Below, one piece after another: positions 14,331-64,000 of a stretch of 64,000 nucleotides of DNA. The position numbers were made by a program, and so were the translations under genes. The number at the start of each line of letters is the position of its first letter. Positions within the stretch are counted from its first letter, which is position 1. Below the pieces are notes generated by a model. That model made no database searches. It was not told the DNA's origin and was given only the letters and a program-made list of their open reading frames with translations. Source of the stretch: Chrysomallon squamiferum (Eukaryota; Mollusca; Gastropoda; Neomphalida; Peltospiridae); the NCBI GenBank assembly GCA_012295275.1, contig CM022665.1:31364957-31428956 (forward strand), given 5' to 3'.

Positions 14331-14980
14331 AACAACAACAGAACAATCTATAAAAATTCCATTTCATTTCATAAAAGATGTTTTTTCACAATCACAAAGC
14401 TGTCACAGATTTCATCTATGTTAGGTGTGGGTGGTGTGGTTCACATCTACAATCCAATTACATTCTTACACAAGAATAACTGGAAGAATTTTAAAAAAAA
14501 ACAAAAAAAAACAACACATTTTATAGTGATACTTAATCAGTGGCACAAAATAATTAGAAAAATAACTGCTGATGCATTACTTTCGTATACCTGCTGACAA
14601 GACAAATAGTGAAATAGTCAAAATATCGACAAATAATCTCAGTATAATATTTGCAGTACTAGAAAATGATTGAAGTGACATATAACAAGCTGTCGACAAC
14701 CAGGTCAGGCAAATTAATTCCTAGAATATCAATTTTTACTGTTTTCACCTCACCCAGGTGGTGTGATAATATAAAGATCAGATACAGAAAGCAGCAGATC
14801 CTGTAGAAAATACCATTAAAAGTGTTTACTTGATCAGAAAAATCAAAGGATACAGACCAAGCTCATCTTCTTTGAAAACAGAATGTTCATACATTTACAC
14901 TATATTCAACAACCATAAAATGTCTATAACAATCTCTGGTAATAAGTCTGTTTAATCTGTGTTTATATGTTTACAATTGT

Positions 14981-15046
14981 TAGCATTCAGTTGGTAGAGA
15001 TGAGTAAAACAGGCACGTGTCCATATAATCTCATCCAATGCAGGTT
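14981..15046 (+). mobile_element. tRNA-like fragment (possible SINE head)
   Basis: tagcattcagttggtagaga closely follows the D-arm/box-A sequence typical of tRNA genes (CTCAGTTGGTAGAG), and aatctcatccaatgcagg could be a degraded anticodon to T-arm region. It is not a functional tRNA: no intact cloverleaf or B box is visible. Confidence 0.3.
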
Positions 15047-16119
15047 AAAGTAATTTGCTTTTGATGTTATATTTGTTTAATTTCATATTTGCAATAGTAT
15101 CCATGCATCATTAAATTTCATCCATATATGTTTGTCAATTACTTTATACTGTTTGCAATAAACCGTTCCAGTGAAACTTTTAAACATTTTGTAGGCCAAT
15201 TAGTTTTTATTTCTTTAGAACAGAATTCCATAAAATATTATCCATTTCATTTATACTTCTTGAACACTATTAGTGATGATATTTTAAAAATAATCTAAAT
15301 CACTTTAGAGCAAAGATAAGTCACAAAATGCATAAACATTTCACAATATAATGATACTAAATTCCAGAATTCTTCATTGACTTTCTATGGCTTGGGCAGA
15401 TTTAAGACTAATAAACAAAATGAAAATGCAACCAGAAACATGGCACTTGATCCATTAAAAAGAAACTTTCTGTCTCCTACTAACTTTGTAAAAATAGCTA
15501 CCATTTTCTACCAGAATGCTTCTGTAAGAACCATCATCTGTGAATTTACTGTAAAATATTTCCAGGTTTAATGGTAGAAAAGGAACATCAAGCTGTAAAG
15601 TCTAGCACATTTAGAATAGTAATCTATTAATCCTTCAGTGTGCTGGCTTGCAGGTGATGAAACTGCACATCCACTGACATATCTAAACTCAGATGATGAC
15701 ACCAAAGTAGCTGATTGAAGACATTTCACCATATTTTCCAAACACAGCAGACATCTGTCTCCACTGATAAGAAGACAGTGTAAAACAAAGTGTAATATCT
15801 GATATGTTATTCCAACAGGAAATATTAATTTACATACAGCATGAACTAAAGTTATTGTTGCAGGTAACATCCTATGTCATTTGGTTTGTTCTATTTCTCA
15901 CTGATTATAAATAATAAAATAAATATTTTTCCTTCAAGAAATCCATTGCATTTTGGACAGATTTTTCACAAAGATGCTATATTGTGAACCAAAAAAAAAA
16001 AAAAGAAGAAGAAGAAGAAAAAGAAATCAGATAATTATATCTGCAGTAGTCTGTAACTATCATGTTCATGACTAAACTTCATAAAACCCAAATGTTTTAT
16101 TATAGACTTAAACAAGATC

Positions 16120-16330
16120 AACATCAAATATAACTGTTGTCAGGATATACAAATATAACAACTGTCACAAAACCCAAATATAAAACTATTCTCAGTTCAT
16201 CCAAAAAACAAATATAACTTTTTCAGTATGTCCAAATAGGAAAATAACTACCCCCAGTATGCCTGAATAGAAATGTAACTGTTTGCCAGCATATTCAAAT
16301 AGAAATTTACATTACCTGCAAAAACAATCA
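16120..16330. repeat. Short-period degenerate tandem repeat, about 30-38 bp
   Basis: The unit approximates cagtatgtccaaatagaaat followed by ataactgtt. About six diverged copies run from 16123 to 16320. Confidence 0.65.
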
Positions 16331-16739
16331 TTCTCTGTTCTATTAGAAAACACTGCAGACTCACCAGATGACCATGAAAGATAATCAGTAATCATACCAG
16401 GTATATCTGGTCTACAAGTCAAATCTATACACATTAATCAGTCATGGTATCTGACTGGCCATAAAGCTAGCAAATACACACTGTATACACACACACACAC
16501 ACATACACGCATATATATATATACATATACAGTTTATATATACATACAAAAAAACTGTATCTACACTTGTATAAAAAAAATACCTGCCAAAACACCAAAT
16601 CTTTTCTTTTCTCAGTATGTGTTTGCAAGAAAAAAGACTTACTAAATAAACTCATCTATTAAAATAACAGACTTGTAGGTAAAAACAAGAGATTTTTCTT
16701 CAAGTTTTATGTTTATACAGCTTCTCCTTTCACTCACTT

Positions 16740-17260
16740 GTTACAGATCTCACCACAGGTGTAAGACATTGCCAATACAACACCAATAAGAACAGCAAGT
16801 CACTGCAATTCCAACTTATACCAACACAAGTGACGAAGTTCAAATAGAAATATTTCAACTTTAAATAATATCTGAGACGATAGCAAAACAGTCCAACTTC
16901 ATACCCTATCAGTGAATAACAAACAAAGTTCACGTCAAGAAAATGTAACTCCAACTAAAACCAGTGACTTCACAGAAGGAAACTATAAATCCAAATACCT
17001 TTGGGTTCCTCAAACAACCACCCAACTCTAAATGCCAGTAACTTCAGACCAAGATAACCCAACTTTAAATTATGCCAGTGTATCCACAAGACAATTGTTC
17101 AGCTCTATATAAATCAAGTGAAGTTCCATAAAGATAATCCTGTTCCAGTCTGTGATACTGAGTTCACATCAAAATGACTCAACTCTAAATAATGCTAATA
17201 TGTTTATATCAACAAATATGTCATGATGACCCAAGTCAAAATAGTATAAATAAAATTACA
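16740..17260. repeat. Degenerate minisatellite, unit about 40-55 bp
   Basis: Variants of a unit like aagataacccaactctaaat, then atgccagtgacttcac recur at least eight times with heavy divergence, for example near 16865, 17025, 17060, 17105 and 17178. The array is old and partly scrambled. Confidence 0.6.
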
Positions 17261-20200
17261 TAACATATCAGCTCCAAATATGAATACAGTTACAATATTA
17301 TTATACTTTGAAAAATGCATTATTGAAGCAAAAAAAAAAAAAAAAAAAAAAAAGGCTGAACATATATTTATGTTACAGATTCAAATATTTCCAAAGCAAA
17401 ATCTTTCTTTCTAAGTTCATATCCTGTACCCAGAAGTAAAGAGAGAGATTAAAAAAAAAGAATAATTATAAAAATTTAAACAACCATAACTAAGCTGTTT
17501 CTTTTATTTCACTTCATTTTCATGTATAATTCCTGAAACTGTAATGCCACACTTCCTATATTTAAAGATTTACTTTAATTTTATGTTTCTAAATGAACAG
17601 GTACCAACTTCAGGTAAAATAGGTTCTGATCACATTCACTATCTGTCAGTCACAGGTAAATGAACACCAATTCCGTCAGTGCTTCAACAGCAGAAATCCT
17701 CTTAGAGTTTCATTCCTTGTTTACATTTTCAAGCTACAGGTAATAACAATTTACAAAGTGATGATCATTTACAGGTAAGTAAAGTGAACAAACTAGTTCC
17801 TCCAAATGAAGTGAGCTGTGATAGTTCCTGATTCTTGTAACAGAAGTCATCATACAAAAACGTGTTTGTAGTTTCTTCATCACTTGATGAAGTTTTTTTG
17901 CAAAGCAAATCTGCAATCTTCCATAACTCAAATATAAATACCTGACTCAGGTTACAAGAGCTGTTTTGGGGGGGTGTTTTACCTTTCTTTCTTGATCTCT
18001 GATCTCACCAGTGTTCAAGAAAAAACATCCTTTCTTGTTTGCATCAATTTACTAGGACTGGGAATTTTGTTAAATGTTTTTTTTTTTTTCAAAGCTTTTC
18101 TAATCAACAACAGAAAATGGTGATTACAGATGTTAGTTTGTTTTTTCATAGCTATATTATAGAAAATACGAATCATCTCTCTAGTTACCTGGCTACAAAA
18201 AAAACCCAGTTAATTTTAAGTTAACAAGAAAATATTATCTTGGAAACAAATGGTTGAAAATGGATATATGTATATAGATAGAATGTGTTTTTCTAAAAAG
18301 GAACTGATTATAAATGTGGGAGAGAGAATGAAATAAAAGCAAAAGAGAGATGAGACAATGAGAAAGAAAGAATGATAGTGATAGAGTAATGAAAGAGAAA
18401 CAGAGACAGAATTAATATGAGAAAGACCAAAATAAAGAAAAGAAAGGTAAAAGATATTATTTTATTTAATTTGGAATGTACTGCCTATTATTTTTTATTT
18501 TATTATTATTTTTTTTTTCTTGCAAGTAAATATTTGCAGAACTTTTTTTTAATAGTTTTAAAGAAGTTCAGTTTTAATTAAGAAGACTTTTTTCCTTTTT
18601 TTCCACATTGACAGCATTTTAAATTATGGGACATCATCAAATAATTATTTTACCTATAATAGAAACTGACAGGTGACTTTCGTTGTCAGACATAAACATA
18701 CATAGAGACTCTTGGTGAATGTTTTAATTACCAATCAATACACATTCCTGTTTTTCCTGAACTGGTGAATATTTTTTATAATAAATAAATTATCACACAT
18801 GTTTAACAGAACTGCTGAGAAATGAAAAACGTATCTGGCTTAACTATGGAAACAAAAAAATTATAAAATCTAATTTGTTTTATAGCACTCAATATAATGC
18901 AAGGTAACCTGACAAATAAATAAAATAAATATTATTTCATGTTGCTGTACAAAGGACTTGATTTTATGAAACATAATCAGTTAAACTCAAGAGTGTTTTT
19001 TTTCAAAGTATTTTTACAAAGACAACATTTCAAGAAAAGAGTTACACAGTATCTCAGAAAATAAATCATTTAAATGTCATAAGATATATTCCATAAATAA
19101 AGTTAGCAAAGAATACAATACACGCCTCCAACATATAAATGCTGAATAACCACATGGACATATATTTTAAAATGATCCATTAAAATAACTGAAAAATTAA
19201 TGGATTAAATAAATAAAACATTTTAAACATCTTTTGATTATTGTTTTTTTATTTAAAAAAAAAAAATATGTTATGGGCAAAACTTTAACAGAATATTTAG
19301 AGTATTCTTCACACCTTGGATTGTTTTCCTTTGATGCCACTGTGGCAGCTGCTGCCCATTTATTTTGTTAATTAAGGTAAGAAATCCTGTATGTTTCCAC
19401 TAATTTTGTCTCTGTCAGTAACTGTTTGTACAACAGAATGTGTTTTACACATCACTGTTGTGGGAATTCTGGACAGCTGCCAATGAAGGTTCACAGGCAA
19501 ATTATGACTAATCTGTATGTTAAGTTATGGAGAAACAGAAAAATCATGCTTAAAAAATAGAAACAAAAATTCTCTCAAATTTACTTTAGCTTATGTGAAA
19601 GGTATGTAGATAAATGATATGAAAGTCTAATTTAAATTTTAATTTAAAACAGAAAAAAAAATAAAAAAAGAAGAAAGATTAAATACACCCAAACACATAC
19701 AAACATACAAAACAACAATAAAAAATATAAAAAATGAACAATCCACAAATAAATTAATTAATAAAAACAAATTAAACACAGGAATTCAAAATAATGCAAA
19801 GGAAGCTGAATTCATGCTTTGAGTTTACTTATAAAACAAACTGTGGTAAAGCTTTAGTTATTTGATATAAATTTCTTTGCTGTAAAAGAAACAAAAACAA
19901 ACATATAAGTTGCTTGAAGAAACTGAATTATTATTATTAATGAGTGAAATATGTATTGATCTTCACATGAAATACAATTCCAACGACCAAGTTAAGCAAT
20001 AGAAATCTTATCATTTTTCATGTATCAACACATTATCAAAATAAAACAAACATAATAACATACAATTACTATTAATCATTGAAATTTCATAAAAGACACA
20101 AAACTCACACAACAGCAGGCACCATTTTGTAGCTCCATTAAAAATAAAATTGTGGCAACCTGTACAATAACAAACTAGTTCTGATAGACCCAGCATCTGA

Positions 20201-21913
20201 AGTTTATTAACTGGGCAACAGATCCTGCATGCAAACACTAGAATGTTTCCTTATTAACACATGATTATAATTAACCCAGTTCATCCATGTGAAAAAGTAG
20301 GCAGAATAAACCTGTTATTTTATGTATGAAGATTAAGTATGTTTTAACAGACGAGTGGGGTATCAGTTTCCCAAAGCTGATACATATTAAAGCATTAAAG
20401 ATCATGAACTCAGTACATATGAATGACTTAGACTTGGCAAATCTACAACTGTATTTACTAACACTATGAGATAACCTGATTAAAGAATAACATCTAGGTT
20501 AAACAGAAATCTTAAGTGCATCTTTTGTGGTTTATAAATGATGCAAGGGGCATAACTCTTTTTTAAATTATTGCTTTTTCATCTCATGTTTTATTTTCTC
20601 ACTCAGGGATATTGCTGTGTGTTATGGATATGGATATATATAGCAAAGTAAATGAAAAGCAATTCCTTTCAGTTATATTTATGTATTAACTTCTGAATGA
20701 TTTAATTTGAAAAGGATTTAAAATATGAGACATCTAAATACCAAGGGCCTATGAACATATTTTCCTGTAGTTCTTAAACTATTCAGGACAAGGCAAGCAT
20801 TTTGTTTAGACACATATCATGATTAAAGAACTTATTGAAGCAAGTAATATTCTGCAAAAAACATTCCTTTCTAAAATTATTTATAAAGCTAAAAGAAAAA
20901 ACATACAGAAACCCATTGGTTTTCTTCTGCTTACTTTAGTTTAAAAGTAAAACAATAATCATGCTCTGTTTATCATTTTAGATAAATAAATGTACATTAA
21001 ATTTAATTTTTACATCAATGCTTTGGCAGTGAGTTATAGATAACCATATGGTTTGAAAACAAGTGAGGATAAAAGGTTTAGGTGCTGAAGAAATGTTTTG
21101 ACAATATATGAATTACTGTCAATGTTTACAGAAAACATACCTGAATAGAGGAATTAATTACAATGAATTTTAAAATTTACTAACTTCCATTGCCTGAAAA
21201 TAACTAGATTTAGCTGCAGAATGAATACATGTACATATTAGATTAAACAATCCACAAAAAAATGTATGAGACTGCTGATAAATTTCTAAGCTTGCTTAAA
21301 TTCTACCACTGTTGTTCTGAAATTAAACGTGTTTAAATACTGGGTTAGAACAAAAGTTTGTAGTGTTTTTCAATAGGTTTTGTTTGAGCACTTGATTTCA
21401 TTTCACTTGTGACTGAAATATATGACACATATTATGGGAGGTGTAACAAAATGGTACATACGTGGTTGAAAGAATCTCTGTACAAATATCTAAATATTGT
21501 TTTTGAATCTAATTTAAAAATTGCTAAGAACTCTTGTTCCAATCCAGTATAATCTGTAAAAAAAAAAAAAAAAAAAAAACACAAAAAACAACAACAAACA
21601 AACCAACAACTAAAAAGAAATGATTATCCAATGAGAAGTCCTCTGTATATGAATATGCATATGAGTGGCTGAGAACCAGAATGATCTACCCTCAGACAAA
21701 TAAAAAAAAAACATCTATAAGATCCATTAGTGTCAAAACGGTGTAAAAAATGTCAGTGATATTTTATTCTACCCATGAACAACTTTCACATTTGCTTAAT
21801 ACATTAATAATTTCAACATCAGTTATCTTAAAAACAGTGTTCTGTGAGTTGAATGATTCTGGTTCTAAGCTCTTTACATATGTGTAATCTGTAATCAAAT
21901 TAAATATACATAC

Positions 21914-62654
<40,741 letters not shown>

Positions 62655-63924
62655 CTGAAAATGACAAAAAATTAAATTCATATTTGATATCATTGAATCA
62701 AATTAATAATGTATTAATTAAATATAGAAGTCTTGTAAAATACTGAAACAAACTCATTAAATATGTACCATTAGTAAATTCATGAACTCTCATTATATTA
62801 TTTATTCATGCACACACACATACATACAAAACCCCAACCAAAAACCTTCCCATATATTTCAATGGTATTAAATAGCATTTTACCAAATTCAGGCAATAAA
62901 TGATTAATTAATTCACACCCATCATACAATAAAATAAAACACACTTTCAGGATTACCAAAAAATTTCACTATGATGAATATATATAAATAGATACTAACA
63001 AAATGACACACGAGCGCTTATATTTTTTTCTCCTTCCTTTATCATTCAGGATTATTTTCTTGCCATTGTAATTGTTATTAAATATGTAGACAGACATATG
63101 AACCCCTACTTTCATTTTTCTGTACCTTGCTAAATAGTTGAAGATTACATCAAATTCCTGCCACGATGTTGTAAATTTAGTGAAACAGATTGTAGTTTTC
63201 AATTATTATCAAGTGTTTAAGTATGTGCATATCAGACATTGCTTGCTCTGCCCACATAAATATACTTGAAAAGATTACAACTTCATGCTTAGTTTATACT
63301 ATGTGAGTACAAAATAACCTCTTCTATAAATAGGAAAAAATAAATAGAGATTTTATATGATCTTAAGAGTAATGAAAACTAAACAACACCTTCAAACACC
63401 CCCCAAAAAAGAAAAAAGAAGATATATAAATAAAATAAATAAAAATAAAAACAAAGGAAGAAAGTAAAAGCCTTGACACTCCATAACAATGTAAAAGATT
63501 TTTGTTGTTGTTTTATTCAAATGATTAAATTATTGAAATGTGTTACCTACATTTTAATTTTACAGCATTAGGAAGAATACAAAATGTTTATAACCTAAAC
63601 TGATCAAAAGGAACCAAAGATATATTTAACTGATGATATTATAATTATCAAGGAAACCAGCTGTCATCATTCATTCCATGGGTATTTTTATTGATAAGCA
63701 GCAAAATATTTTTAATTTATAAGTACCTTCTCATAAATAATAAAGTATATACCATAACCTTTAAAAGAAGTGGCTGGAATGGGGAAAAGCTAAATGGAAC
63801 AGAACACCAAACTGTTCAGGGAAGTGATATATATTTAATGTTTGATACCTAAACTTATTTTAAGATTGACTCTGATTCTCCCTCTCTGTCCCACTCACTC
63901 ACACACTCACACTCACTCACTCAC

Positions 63925-64000
<76 letters not shown>
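62655..64000. other. Upstream dystrophin intron (partial)
   Basis: I see no coding exon here. The minus-strand acceptor polypyrimidine tract borders 62654. Contents are AT-rich sequence and (CA)-type short runs near 62810, ending in TCAC and CT microsatellites at the window edge. Confidence 0.8.
63916..64000. repeat. (TCAC)n then (CT)n microsatellite
   Basis: Tandem TCAC/ACTC units pass into an uninterrupted CT run that reaches the window end, so its full length is unknown. In the dystrophin transcript it reads as GA repeats. Confidence 0.97.

Larger units (their letters stand above)
1..21913. other. Dystrophin intron >21.9 kb (human intron 55 equivalent)
   Basis: No further dystrophin exon is recognised on the minus strand, and no other gene on either strand. 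It holds minisatellites (13840-14330, 16130-16330, 16740-17260), a two-unit repeat at 6463-6690, tRNA-like fragments (11945-11990, 14981-15045), a candidate first exon (13677-13757) and many microsatellites. Stretches 1-3300, 8900-10200 and 18000-21900 are AT-rich sequence in which I see nothing definable. Apparent ORFs here are short, lack homology and are best taken as chance. Confidence 0.8.

Noticed and set aside
15568-15870. 100-codon minus-strand ORF rich in Cys and Leu
   Set aside because: Composition and lack of homology suggest chance; no acceptor or donor in the phase needed for dystrophin.
17734-17931. Minus-strand ORF with several CAGGTAA-like words nearby, considered as the missing exon-56 equivalent
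   Set aside because: No helix-C tryptophan or spectrin pattern and no phase-0 173-nt frame; the repeated acaggtaa words look like a minor local repeat.
63120-63202. Minus-strand stretch reading TTSWQEFDVIFNYLARYRK, considered as a further spectrin exon
   Set aside because: There is no good acceptor and only a weak donor; the frame continues into low-complexity sequence and the alignment to repeat R15 is not convincing.

Overview
The window is animal nuclear DNA: very AT-rich, packed with microsatellites and homopolymer runs, and carrying an intron-rich gene on the minus strand. That gene is dystrophin (the single invertebrate relative of vertebrate DMD/UTRN/DRP2). Fourteen exons are readable, running in transcription order from 62654 down to 21914, and they encode about 865 codons of the central spectrin-repeat rod (end of repeat R15 to the start of R22, human numbering). 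Neither the actin-binding N-terminus nor the WW/EF-hand/ZZ C-terminus is inside the window.

The assignment rests on clear matches to human dystrophin as I remember it. The exon at 31666-31847 reads VLKSQRVTVGDIRDIEQMI against human VIKSQRVMVGDLEDINEMI, and the exon at 25981-26135 reads LIEDYSQDDTRQV against LLRDYSADDTRKV. The exon lengths also match: 173, 176, 150, 118, 212, 155 and 190 nt are identical to human DMD exons 43, 45, 47, 52, 53, 54 and 55, and all the phases agree. Two exons correspond to fused human pairs (41+42 and 49+50). One 129-nt in-frame exon (30086-30214) has no vertebrate counterpart.

Layout from high to low coordinate (5' to 3' of the transcript). 64000-62655: upstream intron ending in a (CT)n tract. 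62654-62245: R15 end, long Ser/Thr/Gly linker and R16 start, with an apparent 1-nt deletion in the reading frame. 56324-43687: rest of R16 and start of R17, separated by introns of 5.9 and 12.3 kb. 36021-25981: ten compactly spaced exons, R17 to R21. 22103-21914: start of R22. 21913-1: a single intron of more than 21.9 kb, equivalent to human intron 55, with no further dystrophin exon that I can see.

The introns hold simple repeats, several degenerate minisatellites, two clean tandem duplications (184 and 158 bp), a large hairpin palindrome, and decayed tRNA-derived SINE pieces. One SINE resembles an interspersed repeat I remember from mollusc genomes, so a marine mollusc is my best guess for the source; this is moderately supported only. 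A few ATG-initiated open segments end at consensus splice donors in the correct phase for the next dystrophin exon. They lie in introns equivalent to those that house the vertebrate Dp140 and Dp116 promoters, and they are the most interesting leads for undescribed short isoforms.
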